A DNA stretch of 64,000 nt from Brevirhabdus sp. (GTDB lineage: Bacteria; Pseudomonadota; Alphaproteobacteria; Rhodobacterales; Rhodobacteraceae): assembly GCA_024637315.1 (NCBI GenBank), contig JAGXFH010000031.1:21584-85583 (forward strand). Reading direction: 5' to 3'. The notes below the pieces were generated by a model. The model was not told where the DNA came from and did no database searches. It saw only the letters and a program-made list of their open reading frames with translations. Shown here in pieces: positions 18,945 to 27,942 of the stretch (within the stretch, counting starts at the first letter, position 1; each line of letters opens with the position of its first letter). The position numbers were made by a program, and so were the translations under genes.

Positions 18945-19594
18945 GGTTTCCTCCCTTGAGTTAATTTTCCCGTATGGGCAGTGCCTTGTCCGTCCTCTTC
19001 TACTTTCTAACGCGGCCGCAATGTTTTCACGCCACAGTCGCATTGCGCCATGGGATGGAGCCGCTGATACGTTGGGTCACGTTCATCAGCTTTAGCCTGA
19101 TCTGGGCCTGTTCCTTACCACCAGAGCGCCGGTTCCGCCCTACTGCCCCGGCGCTGCGGGTCGCGCCGATGTTTCTGATCGTGACCTGAGCCGCGAAGCT
19201 GGCGACGCCTTATCTACCTCCTGAGCGGTGTCAGCAGAGCCGCACTCGACGGTATCGGCGAATTCCTGCAGAAAAACTGAGCGGTCCGGTTGCATGATAG
19301 TGGTGTCACTTCATCTTGCGAGACAGGACATCGTACTGTGATAAACACTACTAAATCAACGAAAACCCGGGAAGCCATTGAAGACGCGCCCCGGGTTGAT
19401 CCTCTCGCCGAGTGTTGCGACGATCAGTCTTACCTACCGATCTTGACCGTCGTTGGCCGAAGACACGTCCGGTGACGGCTGTGGCCTGAAGATCACGACT
19501 GCTGTTCAGGCAAGGTCAAACCACTGGCCAAGGCTCTCGCTTACAATTGGGTTGACCCCGAAACGACCATGAAATATCAAACTGATCTGCTCAA
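18945..19594. other. 650-base gene-free stretch upstream of tRNA-Gly
   Basis: I see no intact or recognisable gene here. It contains the leader of the methanethiol oxidase-like gene (plus-strand end 18945-19000) and presumably the tRNA-Gly promoter close to 19595. Short frames such as plus 19290-19475 show no family features. It may be decayed DNA. Confidence 0.5.
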
Positions 19595-19668
19595 GCGGGC
19601 GTTGTGTAATGGTAAGACCTCAGCCTTCCAAGCTGATGACGCGGGTTCGATTCCCGCCGCCCGCTCCA
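19595..19668 (+). tRNA. tRNA-Gly (TCC)
   Basis: A complete cloverleaf is visible: acceptor arms GCGGGCG and CGCCCGC, D-arm with AATGGT, anticodon stem TCAGC/GCTGA with loop CTTCCAA giving anticodon TCC, and T-arm GCGGGTTCGATTCCCGC. The 3' discriminator T is followed by encoded CCA. Confidence 0.96.
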
Positions 19669-19772
19669 GCCTCTTCATCACTTCTGCAACATAATCTGTC
19701 CGACTGCGATCCTTGCTTGCCGCTATCGGTTCAAGCCCGTACATCGTCGGGGCGACTTTGGAAGGACAGGAT

Positions 19773-21563
19773 ATGAGAGCGCGCGATACCAATTTGGCCG
19801 AGCAAAGGGCGGCCAGCAAGCGGATCGGCGCGCTGGTGGGGCTTTGGGGCTTTGTCTGGCCCTATCGCCTGATGGTCGCACTTGCCGGCTTGGCGTTGGT
19901 GCTGACAGCCGGTATCTCGTTGATCCTGCCGATCGCGGTACGGCGCGTCGTGGACGGGTTCGAGACCTCTGCCGGCGAACTGCTGGACCAGTATTTCATT
20001 GCAGCGCTTGCCATTGCGGGGGCTTTGGCGCTGGGAACCGGGCTGCGTTACTATCTTGTGACCCGTTTGGGCGAGCGTGTCGTTGCCGATATCCGGGAAG
20101 CGGTATTCAACCGAATGATCGGGATGAGCCCGGTATTCTACGAAAAGGTCATGACCGGCGAGGTACTGAGCCGGATCACCACCGATACGACGCTCATCCT
20201 GTCAGTGATCGGATCGTCGGTTTCCGTGGCCTTGCGCAATGTGCTGATCTTCTTCGGCGGGTTGGTGCTTATGCTGTTCACCTCGGCCAAGCTGACCGGG
20301 TTGGTCCTGCTGATCGTGCCGGCGGTGATCATACCGATCATCGTTCTGGGGCGGCGGCTACGCAGCCTGAGCCGCGAAAACCAGGACTGGATCGCAGCGT
20401 CTTCCGGCAATGCGTCCGAAGCGCTGTTGTCGGTGCAAACCGTCCAAGCATTCACCCATGAAGCTGCCAGTCGCAAGAAATTCGCCGATGTGACCGAGAA
20501 AAGTTTCGATGCCGCACTGAAGCGGATCGGTACGCGTGCGGCGATGACGGTTATCGTGATCACCTTGATCTTTTCCGGCGTGGTTGGCGTGCTCTGGATC
20601 GGGGCGCATGACGTGCGCGCCGATCAGATGACGGTGGGCCAACTGGTGCAGTTTGTGATCTACGCGATCCTGGTGGCGGGGTCGGTTGCCGCGCTTTCCG
20701 AGATCTGGGGCGAGTTGCAACGCGCCGCAGGGGCAACCGAGCGGCTGGTCGAGTTGCTGAATGCAGAAGATCCGGTGCGGGATCCGGTTTCGCCGCAACG
20801 TCCCGAAAAGGTCGTCGGCGCCATCGAATTCGACAACGTGACCTTCCGCTACCCAGCGCGACCCGATATCTCGGCTTTGGATAATGTCAGTTTCCGAGTC
20901 AACCCAGGCGAGACCATCGCCCTGGTCGGCCCGTCCGGCGCGGGGAAGTCGACCATCATTCAGCTGCTTCTGCGTTTTTATGACCCGACCGAGGGCGCGG
21001 TACAGGTGGATGGAGTCGATCTGCGTGACAGGGCGCGCAATGAACTCCGCCGCCATGTCGCGCTGGTGCCGCAGGATCCGGTGATTTTCGCAGCGACGGC
21101 GCGAGAAAATATTCGGTTCGGCCGGCCCGGTGCCAGCGACGCAGAGGTGGAAGCGGCGGCCCGGACTGCGGCGGCGCACGACTTCCTGGCGGCTTTGCCT
21201 GAAGGATATGACAGTTTTGTCGGCGAACGCGGCGTCATGCTGTCGGGCGGACAGAAGCAGCGCATCGCCATCGCGCGCGCGATCCTGCGCGATGCGCCGA
21301 TCTTGCTGTTGGATGAGGCGACAAGCGCTCTGGATGCCGAAAGCGAGCAACTGGTGCAGCGCGCCGTCGATGCAGTGGCCGCTGACCGTACCACGCTGAT
21401 TGTCGCGCACCGGCTGGCAACGGTGAAAAAGGCCGATCGGATCCTGGTCTTCGATCAAGGCCGGATCGTGGCCGAGGGTGGCCATGATGCTTTGGTGTCG
21501 GAAGACGGACTTTATGCGCGCCTGGCGCGACTGCAGTTTACTGCGGGGAGTGAAGCTGCATGA
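19773..21563 (+). CDS. ABC exporter, fused membrane and ATPase domains (MsbA/ABCB type)
   Basis: A half-transporter of about 596 residues. It has an N-terminal six-helix ABC exporter membrane domain (residues about 25-315, with LGERVVADIREAVFNRM as the coupling region). The ATPase domain shows Walker A GPSGAGKST, signature MLSGGQKQRIAIARAIL, Walker B ILLLDEATSALDAES and H-loop IVAHRLATV. The start at 19773 follows GGAAGGACAGG; an upstream frame to 19713 is unlikely. It forms a homodimer by family knowledge; the substrate (lipid, drug or peptide) cannot be told. It lies downstream of tRNA-Gly and upstream of a LysM protein. Confidence 0.88.
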   Translation: MRARDTNLAEQRAASKRIGALVGLWGFVWPYRLMVALAGLALVLTAGISLILPIAVRRVVDGFETSAGELLDQYFIAALAIAGALALGTGLRYYLVTRLGERVVADIREAVFNRMIGMSPVFYEKVMTGEVLSRITTDTTLILSVIGSSVSVALRNVLIFFGGLVLMLFTSAKLTGLVLLIVPAVIIPIIVLGRRLRSLSRENQDWIAASSGNASEALLSVQTVQAFTHEAASRKKFADVTEKSFDAALKRIGTRAAMTVIVITLIFSGVVGVLWIGAHDVRADQMTVGQLVQFVIYAILVAGSVAALSEIWGELQRAAGATERLVELLNAEDPVRDPVSPQRPEKVVGAIEFDNVTFRYPARPDISALDNVSFRVNPGETIALVGPSGAGKSTIIQLLLRFYDPTEGAVQVDGVDLRDRARNELRRHVALVPQDPVIFAATARENIRFGRPGASDAEVEAAARTAAAHDFLAALPEGYDSFVGERGVMLSGGQKQRIAIARAILRDAPILLLDEATSALDAESEQLVQRAVDAVAADRTTLIVAHRLATVKKADRILVFDQGRIVAEGGHDALVSEDGLYARLARLQFTAGSEAA

Positions 21564-21631
21564 CTCCCCTTGTCCGGGTACACTCGGGCGGGCAAGCCGG
21601 AACTGAACCAAACTGACGATAGGAGAGCATG

Positions 21632-22069
21632 ATGGGACTTTGGAACTTCGTAAAGACCGCCGGCAAGAAACTGACTGGCAAGGCAGAGGCGGCGGACGCT
21701 CCGGACAAAGATGCGCTGCTTGCCGAGATTGAGGCGCTGGGACTGGAAGCCTCCGGCATGGATGTCTCCGTCGAAGGTGACAAGGTGCGCGTCAAGGGCA
21801 AGGCCGTCAGCCAGGACGTCAAGGAGAAGGTCATTCTGGCGGTTGGCAACATCGAAGGCGTGGCGACTGTCGAAGATGATGTCGAGGGCGCCGATCCAGT
21901 ATTCCATACGGTCCAGAAGGGTGACACGCTATCCGCAATCGCGCAGAAGACACTTGGAAAAGCCAGCCGGTACCCCGAGATTTTCGAGGCGAACAAGCCG
22001 ATGCTGACCCACCCCGACAAGATCTATCCGGGCCAGGTTCTGCGAATCCCGCAGGACACCCAAGCCTGA
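21632..22069 (+). CDS. BON-LysM domain protein (Kbp/YgaU type)
   Basis: A 145-residue soluble protein with an N-terminal BON domain (about 28-85, including VEGDKVRVKGKAVSQDVKEK) and a C-terminal LysM domain (about 92-142, VFHTVQKGDTLSAIAQKTLG and DKIYPGQVLRIP). It matches E. coli Kbp/YgaU, a K+-binding protein. Of two adjacent ATGs the second is preferred because AGGAG is six bases upstream of it. There is no signal peptide, so it is probably cytoplasmic. A strong hairpin follows. Confidence 0.88.
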   Translation: MGLWNFVKTAGKKLTGKAEAADAPDKDALLAEIEALGLEASGMDVSVEGDKVRVKGKAVSQDVKEKVILAVGNIEGVATVEDDVEGADPVFHTVQKGDTLSAIAQKTLGKASRYPEIFEANKPMLTHPDKIYPGQVLRIPQDTQA

Positions 22070-22116
22070 TCGGGTCGCCGCGGGGCCTCGTCGGCACGCG
22101 TTCTGATCTTACCTAG

Positions 22117-22143
22117 CGCAAGCCTTCGCAGCGAAGGCTTGCG
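22117..22143 (+). terminator. Perfect 13-bp inverted repeat after the LysM gene
   Basis: CGCAAGCCTTCGC and its exact complement GCGAAGGCTTGCG are separated by one base, giving a very stable hairpin 48 bases after the stop codon. No T-run follows, so it may be a Rho-dependent or processing stem rather than a classical intrinsic terminator. Confidence 0.5.
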
Positions 22144-22216
22144 AGAATTGCAATTTCCGCACATCCTTGCCGTGTGAAACAACCAATAGCCCGAAAAGGG
22201 CAGCGGGGAGGACATC

Positions 22217-24109
22217 ATGGCAAGATTCGCATCCCAGGCGGATATCGACGCAATCGAAGGCGAACTGCCTTGGGAGAAGCGCGATGTCGCCTCGACCATG
22301 TATCAGTTTCTGACCCGGACCGCCGAGAAGCACGGCGATCGAAACGCGATCACCTTTCAGCTGATGTCCGATGAGAACGCCAGCGCCGAGACCCTGACAT
22401 GGCGAACATTTCACCAACAATCCGTTCAGGCGGCCAACCTTTTTCGCGATCTTGGCATCGGTGAGAAAGATGTCGTGGCCTATATCCTGCCCAACTGTAC
22501 CGAGACGGCCGTTACCCTGATCGGTGGCGCGATCGCGGGTATTGCGTGTCCGATAAATCCGCTGCTGGAGCCTGAACAGATCAGTGCGATCCTGCGAGAG
22601 ACCGGTGCGAGGGTTGTGGTCACGTTGAAGGCATTCCCGAAAACCGATGTCGCGCAGAAGGTTGCCGAGGCGGTCGGTCATGCGCCGAATGTCCGCTCCG
22701 TGCTCGAGGTCGATCTGTTGCGCTATCTTTCGCCTCCGAAAAGCTGGATCGTGCCGCTTATACGTCCGAAAAACCCGACGACGCACACCGCGAAGGTCAA
22801 GAATTTCGGCAAGGAACTGGCCAAGCAGCCCAAGGTGCTGAAATTCGAGGACAGCAAGGGCGATCGCGTGGCCGCCCATTTCCATACCGGCGGTACGACC
22901 GGAATGCCGAAGGTCGCACAGCACCAGTATTCCGGCATGATCTACAATGGCTGGTTGGGCCACACGCTATTGTTCAATGAAACCGACAACATCATCTGCC
23001 CGTTGCCACTGTTCCATGTCTTCGCCTGCCATGTGATCTTGATGGCAATGATCTCTTCCGGGGCACATGTGGTCTTTCCAACGCCTGCCGGCTATCGCGG
23101 CGACGGTGTGTTCGACAATTTCTGGAAACTCATCGAACGCTGGAACATCACATTCATCATCACCGTTCCGACCGCAATCGCCGCGTTGATGCAACGGTCG
23201 GTCAATGCCGATATATCATCGGTCAAGACAGCTTTTTCCGGATCTTCGCCGCTGCCGCTAGAACTGTTCAAACGGTTCGAGAAGGCAACCGGCGTGACCA
23301 TCGTCGAGGGCTACGGGCTGACGGAAGCTACCTGTCTTGTATCCTGCAATCCGGTCGATGGTCCGAAGAAGGTGGGTTCGATCGGGTTGCCGTTGCCCTA
23401 CTCCAAGGTAAGAATTCTGGATTGCAATGCCGATGGCAGCGTCAAGCGCGAGATGGATGTAGATGAGATCGGCGAAATCTGCGTCAGCAATCCGGGCGTC
23501 TTTGTAGGCCAGACCTATGTCGAGGCCGACAAGAACAAGGGACTGTTCGTCGACGGCACCTATCTTCGCACCGGCGATCTTGGTCGGGTCGACGCCGACG
23601 GTTACCTCTGGATAACCGGACGTGCGAAGGATCTGATCATCCGGGGCGGGCACAACATCGATCCGGCGGTGATTGAAGAGGCGCTGGCCGGGCACGATGC
23701 CGTGGCCATGGCCGGGGCGATCGGCCAGCCGGACAGCTTCGCTGGCGAACTGCCGTGTGTCTATGTCGAGCTTGTCAGTGGCGCCAAGGCGACCGAGAAA
23801 GAACTGATGGAGTTCGCCAAACAGCACATCCCGGAACGCGCCGCACTTCCCAAACACCTGGAAATAATACCGGAACTGCCAAAGACCGCTGTCGGCAAGA
23901 TCCTGAAGAACGAACTGAGGAAACTGGCAATTGCGCGAGTTTATGATGCCGCGCTGAAGGAGGCTGGCATCGCCGCCGAGGTCGTCGAGGTCGTCGAGGA
24001 CAAGAAACGCGGCCTCGTGGCGAAGATTCGCAAGACCGGTGAGCAAGATGACGCCGAATTGGCGACATTGTTAGGCGAATTCACGCGGCCGTGGGAAACG
24101 ACAAAATAG
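22217..24109 (+). CDS. Acyl-CoA synthetase (AMP-forming)
   Basis: A 630-residue ANL-superfamily adenylate-forming enzyme that activates a carboxylic acid to its CoA thioester. The P-loop FHTGGTTGMPKVAQHQ, the YGLTEATCL motif, YLRTGDLGRVDADGYLWITGR and the catalytic C-terminal Lys in LPKTAVGKILK are all present. An insertion of about 60 residues after residue 160 matches the long bacterial subgroup. Substrate is uncertain (medium/long-chain fatty acid or another acid). It appears monocistronic, with a hairpin about 95 bases downstream. Confidence 0.9.
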   Translation: MARFASQADIDAIEGELPWEKRDVASTMYQFLTRTAEKHGDRNAITFQLMSDENASAETLTWRTFHQQSVQAANLFRDLGIGEKDVVAYILPNCTETAVTLIGGAIAGIACPINPLLEPEQISAILRETGARVVVTLKAFPKTDVAQKVAEAVGHAPNVRSVLEVDLLRYLSPPKSWIVPLIRPKNPTTHTAKVKNFGKELAKQPKVLKFEDSKGDRVAAHFHTGGTTGMPKVAQHQYSGMIYNGWLGHTLLFNETDNIICPLPLFHVFACHVILMAMISSGAHVVFPTPAGYRGDGVFDNFWKLIERWNITFIITVPTAIAALMQRSVNADISSVKTAFSGSSPLPLELFKRFEKATGVTIVEGYGLTEATCLVSCNPVDGPKKVGSIGLPLPYSKVRILDCNADGSVKREMDVDEIGEICVSNPGVFVGQTYVEADKNKGLFVDGTYLRTGDLGRVDADGYLWITGRAKDLIIRGGHNIDPAVIEEALAGHDAVAMAGAIGQPDSFAGELPCVYVELVSGAKATEKELMEFAKQHIPERAALPKHLEIIPELPKTAVGKILKNELRKLAIARVYDAALKEAGIAAEVVEVVEDKKRGLVAKIRKTGEQDDAELATLLGEFTRPWETTK

Positions 24110-24203
24110 CCCACAACCTCGGGGTGTACCTGGCTGAATGCCTTGAAAGATTTAACAAAATCTTATCTTTGACTCTTTCTGAACGATTGCATGACAGGCT
24201 TGA

Positions 24204-24232
24204 AATCAACCCAACTATCTCTTGGGTTGATT
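24204..24232. terminator. Perfect 11-bp hairpin in AT-rich spacer
   Basis: AATCAACCCAA and TTGGGTTGATT flank a 7-base loop, 95 bases after the acyl-CoA synthetase stop and 80 bases before a small membrane protein gene. The surrounding spacer is unusually AT-rich for this genome. It could end the upstream transcript or act as an operator for the downstream gene; no T-tract follows. Confidence 0.45.
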
Positions 24233-24311
24233 GCCTTGACCTTAACTCGCGTTTTCCATCTTATTGCCACAATTGCCACGTTATCTCGATGCACGGGGTA
24301 GGAGGACTTAA

Positions 24312-24530
24312 ATGATAATCGCATTCATCGCCATCGGTATGGTCTTCGGCGCGCTTGCAAGCGTAGTTTCGTTGCTGACGGGGGGAACCGTTCTGATGGC
24401 ATTTGTGATTTATGGCGGCGTCGGCTGTTCGATCACAATGCTGGCGATCGCCGCGTTACTGATCACCTCTGGACTGCGCGAAAGCCAGGACGATTGGTCC
24501 GACACCGAACCCAGCACTGCCTCGGCTTGA
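24312..24530 (+). CDS. Small two-helix membrane protein
   Basis: I do not recognise the family. The 72-residue product has two hydrophobic segments (about 1-26 and 30-53) and an acidic tail (RESQDDWSDTEPS). A good Shine-Dalgarno sequence (GTAGGAGG) lies 6-8 bases before the ATG, which supports expression. Its 3' part lies opposite the 3' end of an NHL relic reading frame. Such short anchored proteins are common in Rhodobacteraceae, with no assigned role. Confidence 0.65.
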   Translation: MIIAFIAIGMVFGALASVVSLLTGGTVLMAFVIYGGVGCSITMLAIAALLITSGLRESQDDWSDTEPSTASA

Positions 24531-24552
24531 ACAGCGAATTCAGCAGCACGAA

Positions 24553-24841
24553 TTAGCGTATGATCCGGCAATTGTCGGAACTCGATATGCAGGAATCGGC
24601 GGCCAACGACCGCGATTCCTTCGGGGTCGTAGAAACGATCTGGCCCCAGTCCCGGCGATCCTTCGCCCAGAACACCCGATAAAGTCCCGCCCTCCGGCCC
24701 GGCCACGTCGACCAGCCGAATGCGATGCGCGTCCAGATCCGCGATCACGAGGCGACCAGACCCATCGAAATCAAGATATCTCTGCCCGGGCAGGCGGGAT
24801 TTCACGGCGTCGACGACCTGCAAGCGATCGAGGTCGGGCGA
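24553..24841 (-). pseudogene. Relic of an NHL-repeat beta-propeller gene
   Basis: On the minus strand, after a TAG at 24847-24845, the frame reads DLDRLQVVDAVKSRLPGQRY, LDFDGSGRLVIADLDAHRIR, LVDVAGPEGG and GPDRFYDPEGIAVVGRRF. A one-base frame change then gives CISSSDNCRIIR and a stop at 24555-24553. The pairs 'GRLVIADLDAHRIR' and 'ISSSDNCRIIR' are NHL-type blades (DxxNxRI). There is no start codon, signal peptide or remaining propeller, so this is a frameshifted remnant. Confidence 0.6.
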
Positions 24842-24968
24842 ATACTACACCAAGTAATGTCAGTAAAATGCGCACTCCGGTCGCCGGGGCTCTCCGCCAA
24901 GCCCAACAGGAATCGCCACGCTATCCGGTAAAACCGACAAGAGGCTTTATGATGGAGATGGATCGAGA

Positions 24969-25055
24969 TGGTGCGGTCGAGAAGACTCGAACTTCCACGG
25001 GTGTTACCCCACAGCGACCTCAACGCTGCGCGTCTACCAATTCCGCCACGACCGC
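24969..25055 (-). tRNA. tRNA-Leu (GAG)
   Basis: The minus strand reads GCGGTCGTGGCGGAATTGGT at the 5' end, with a long variable arm typical of tRNA-Leu, anticodon loop TTGAGGT giving GAG, T-arm GTTCGAGTC and acceptor CGACCGC followed by A and encoded CCA. Total length 87 with CCA. Confidence 0.96.
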
Positions 25056-25178
25056 ACGTCCTGACATGGTGCCGCGCTTCATAGCGAAGGGATTTGAGGA
25101 TGTGAAGCGGAAATTCAGGGCACCCAGCGAACACCATGCCCCCGCGCCACCGGCCGCGGCGCAGGGGAACAGAGGTGC

Positions 25179-26486
25179 TTACTGATCGACGGCAAAGACC
25201 GGCAGCGCCGCCGCCCCGGCGGCGGGTGCGCTTCCGGCTTCAAGCGCGGGGCCGCCCGTCAGCGTGAAAGCCGCCTTGCGGATCAGGTCGCTGCGCTCGG
25301 GCTGGCCCGGCGCAAACACCGCCTCGGACCCGCTGGAAACCGCAGCCAGCCCCATCTCGTACCAGGCCAGCGCCAGATCGGGCCGCTTGCTGGCCCCGAA
25401 ACCCTGCGCCAGATGATGGCCCATCAGCTCGCCATAAGCGCCCTCGCCCAAAACCGCCAGCAACAGCGCCGAGCCGATCGCAACGTCGAGGTTGTCGGTG
25501 CGATAGCCGACCGAAAGGCAGATCTTCGCAGTCCCTGAAAGCTGCGCCGGCGACATGCCGCTTTGCAGAACGAACCCGCCCACATCCTTCAAGACATCAT
25601 CCTGCGATTTCAGTGACAGGGCAGCCACGTGATCCTTCATCGCCGGGCCGAAACCATCACATTGCTGCGCGATTTGCTGCGGCGTGAAGCCCTGCACCTT
25701 GCCCGCCAGTTCCTCGCCCCTGGCGATCGCATAGGTTCGCGCCAGGCAGAACTGCTCGTTGAGCGCAAATGCTGCGTCGCTCATCGAGGCAAGCGTGGTA
25801 AAGCCGCCATTGCTGTTGGTCAGCAGGCTGACTGTGTTGCAATGCGAGGCCAGTGAAGCTTGCGTATCTCCGCCCATGAAATTCGGCAAGACCAGGGTCG
25901 GCGCGGCGGCTTCGGTGACTTCCGGGGCCTCTTCGTAACTCGGGGCCACGACCACCACGTTGGGGGCTGCGGGCTGCGCCTGCGGCGTGCCGATGCCCGC
26001 CATCTCGTTGCGGTAGGCGGTCAGAAGCCCCTTCGGTCCCATCGGGTTGGCCGCGATCTGCTGGTTCGTCACCGGCCCACCGGCCAGAGCGCGGCGATAA
26101 GAAGTCAGCAGGAAGTCCTTTTCATACTGGCTGAGTTCCCCGGTCGAGGAATATCCCATGTGCAACTGGTACGACGCGATCGCGGCGCGCGAATTACGCC
26201 CCAATACGCCATCGGGAGTCCCGGCCGGAAACCCGAAATAGTTCAGCGCCATCTGCGTCTCGCGCCGCTCGGCGCGCTCAGCGCTGGACACGGCAGGGAC
26301 CGAGCGATAAACCGTTCGTGTCCGGGTTTGCTGCCGGTTCTTGTTGGCCTCGTTGACGATTACGCCGCCGATCACCCCGCCTACGATGCCGCCCAACAGA
26401 TCGCCGCCATCCGCCGTCGCCCGCGTCACCGGCGTCGCGACCAGGCCGAAAGCCAGGCAGATCATTGTCAATTGCTTCGAAATCAT
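25179..26486 (-). CDS. Secreted peptidoglycan-binding domain protein
   Basis: The 435-residue product begins with a signal peptide (MISKQLTMICLAFGLVATP, cleavage near TRATA). A glycine-zipper-like stretch follows (LLGGIVGGVIGGVI, about 28-44), then a PG_binding_1 domain (LNYFGFPAGTPDGVLGRNSR near 85-130). The remaining two thirds have no recognisable domain. The start at 26486 was chosen for the GGAGGGA sequence upstream. The same peptidoglycan-binding module with a similar following segment occurs in the protein at 55379. It is probably envelope-associated; catalytic activity is not evident. Confidence 0.75.
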   Translation of the reverse strand: MISKQLTMICLAFGLVATPVTRATADGGDLLGGIVGGVIGGVIVNEANKNRQQTRTRTVYRSVPAVSSAERAERRETQMALNYFGFPAGTPDGVLGRNSRAAIASYQLHMGYSSTGELSQYEKDFLLTSYRRALAGGPVTNQQIAANPMGPKGLLTAYRNEMAGIGTPQAQPAAPNVVVVAPSYEEAPEVTEAAAPTLVLPNFMGGDTQASLASHCNTVSLLTNSNGGFTTLASMSDAAFALNEQFCLARTYAIARGEELAGKVQGFTPQQIAQQCDGFGPAMKDHVAALSLKSQDDVLKDVGGFVLQSGMSPAQLSGTAKICLSVGYRTDNLDVAIGSALLLAVLGEGAYGELMGHHLAQGFGASKRPDLALAWYEMGLAAVSSGSEAVFAPGQPERSDLIRKAAFTLTGGPALEAGSAPAAGAAALPVFAVDQ

Positions 26487-26574
26487 GTCATCCCTCCAGG
26501 TAATAAACACGCAAAAACACCAAAACAGTCTACCATGCGGCGGGCTTTTGCAAAAATACTTTTGCCGGTGCGGA

Positions 26575-26600
26575 CAGCCGCCGGCAGCCGCCGGCAGCCG
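26575..26600. repeat. 10-bp GC-rich tandem repeat before lipB
   Basis: Two and a half copies of CAGCCGCCGG lie just upstream of the lipB start codon. It may reflect slippage; a role in the lipB leader is possible but not shown. Confidence 0.7.
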
Positions 26601-26610
26601 GAGAATGTAG

Positions 26611-27282
26611 ATGAGCAGTCTCGAATGGCGGATCAGCGATGGCCTGACAGGATATGACTCGGCGGTGTCGTCGATGGAGGCGCGTGCCGCCGAGATCGCG
26701 GCTGGCCGCAGCCCGGAACTCGTCTGGCTGGTCGAACACCCACCTCTTTACACCGCCGGCACCAGCGCCAATGCCGGCGACCTGACCGATCCAGACCGCT
26801 TTCCGGTTCATGCCAGCAAGCGCGGCGGGCAATACACCTATCATGGGCCGGGCCAGCGCGTGGCCTACGCGATGCTCGACCTCAATACCCGCGGCCGCGA
26901 CGTTCGCAAATTCGTCTGCGCGCTGGAAAACTGGGTGATCACCACACTTGCCGAATTCAACGTCAGGGGTGAGCACCGCGAAGGCCGTGTCGGCGTCTGG
27001 GTCACGCGCCCTGACAAGCCGCCGCTGCCCGACGGCACTTTGCGCGAAGACAAGATCGCCGCCATCGGTGTGCGGCTGCGCAAATGGGTCAGCTTTCACG
27101 GGGTCGCAATCAATGTCGATCCCGATCTTTCGCATTACGGTGGCATTGTGCCCTGCGGCATCACCAATCACGGCGTAACCAGTCTTGTCGACCTTGGCCT
27201 GCCGGTAACGATGGCCGACCTTGACCTTGCGCTCAAACACAGCTTTCATCGGGTGTTCGACTCTGACGCCACCCGCCCTTAA
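26611..27282 (+). CDS. lipB: Octanoyl-[ACP]:protein N-octanoyltransferase LipB
   Basis: LipB transfers octanoate from acyl-carrier protein to lipoyl domains, the first step of lipoic acid synthesis. The 223-residue protein shows the motifs [24 protein letters not shown], the catalytic Lys region [13 protein letters not shown], and the active-site Cys in [14 protein letters not shown]. Length is normal. It starts close to a GC-rich tandem repeat and is followed by a cytochrome c gene. Confidence 0.96.
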   Translation: MSSLEWRISDGLTGYDSAVSSMEARAAEIAAGRSPELVWLVEHPPLYTAGTSANAGDLTDPDRFPVHASKRGGQYTYHGPGQRVAYAMLDLNTRGRDVRKFVCALENWVITTLAEFNVRGEHREGRVGVWVTRPDKPPLPDGTLREDKIAAIGVRLRKWVSFHGVAINVDPDLSHYGGIVPCGITNHGVTSLVDLGLPVTMADLDLALKHSFHRVFDSDATRP

Positions 27283-27372
27283 CCTCGGGGATGCGACAAT
27301 TCCGCCCTCGAAATCATGTCTGACCAACCTATAATCTCACCTTGAATGGACAATTCAAACCAAAGGATGATC

Positions 27373-27831
27373 ATGAGACACCTGATCCTTGCAGCAGCCA
27401 CCCTCAGCTTCGTCGGCCCGGCCTTCGCCGAGGGCGATATCGAGGCGGGCGAAAACGACTTCAAGAAATGTAGAGCCTGCCACCTGATCGCCAGCGCCGA
27501 AGAAGTGATCCAAAAGGGCGGAAAGACCGGCCCGAACCTATTCGGCGTCATCGGCCGTGCTGCGGCCAGCGCCGAGGATTTCAAATATGGCGCATCGCTG
27601 ATCGAGGCCGGTGAGGCCGGACTGGTCTGGGATCAGGAGAATATGGTGGCCTATCTCGCCGACCCGAACGGGTTCCTCAAGGAAGTAACCGGGGATTCGG
27701 GGGCGAGGTCGAAAATGACCTTCAGGCTGAAGGACGGCGAGGATGTCGTGGCCTATCTGGCCAGCCTGTCGCCCGAATCCGGAGAATCCGACGAAGAAAC
27801 AGAAGAGTCGGGCGAAGAAAACGACAGCTAG
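27373..27831 (+). CDS. Class I c-type cytochrome (c2/c550-like)
   Basis: A periplasmic soluble cytochrome c of 152 residues. The signal peptide is MRHLILAAATLSFVGPAFA, the heme motif is CRACH near residue 35, and the probable sixth ligand is Met in SKMTFRLKD. The start at 27373 is chosen because AAAGG is six bases upstream; two in-frame ATGs precede it. The C-terminus is a very acidic tail (EESGEENDS), as in Paracoccus c550. Lying directly before ctaD, it is a likely electron donor to the aa3 oxidase. Confidence 0.9.
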   Translation: MRHLILAAATLSFVGPAFAEGDIEAGENDFKKCRACHLIASAEEVIQKGGKTGPNLFGVIGRAAASAEDFKYGASLIEAGEAGLVWDQENMVAYLADPNGFLKEVTGDSGARSKMTFRLKDGEDVVAYLASLSPESGESDEETEESGEENDS

Positions 27832-27862
27832 TCGCAGACTGCGGCATCACGGAGTGTTGAGC

Positions 27863-27890
27863 CGCCCCGTTTCATCGGCTAAACGGGGCG
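27863..27890 (+). terminator. 10-bp hairpin between cytochrome c and ctaD
   Basis: CGCCCCGTTT and AAACGGGGCG form a perfect stem with an 8-base loop 32 bases after the cytochrome stop. No T-tract follows. It probably ends or attenuates the cytochrome transcript ahead of ctaD. Confidence 0.55.
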
Positions 27891-27942
27891 GGAAAGTCTG
27901 GCGGCGTGACCGCCGATCAGGGACGCGTCAGGAGAGAACAAG

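Noticed and set aside
19290..19475. 61-residue plus-strand frame upstream of tRNA-Gly
   Set aside because: No Shine-Dalgarno sequence, no homology pattern and mixed composition; not supported as a gene.
19595..19668. tRNA-Gly as an integration site for a mobile element
   Set aside because: No integrase, no duplicated 3' tRNA segment nearby, and normal chromosomal genes follow on the downstream side.
27342..27358. TTGAAT-N5-ATTCAA as an FNR box for the cytochrome c gene
   Set aside because: Spacing and bases deviate from the FNR consensus and it sits too close to the start codon; kept only as a weak inverted repeat.
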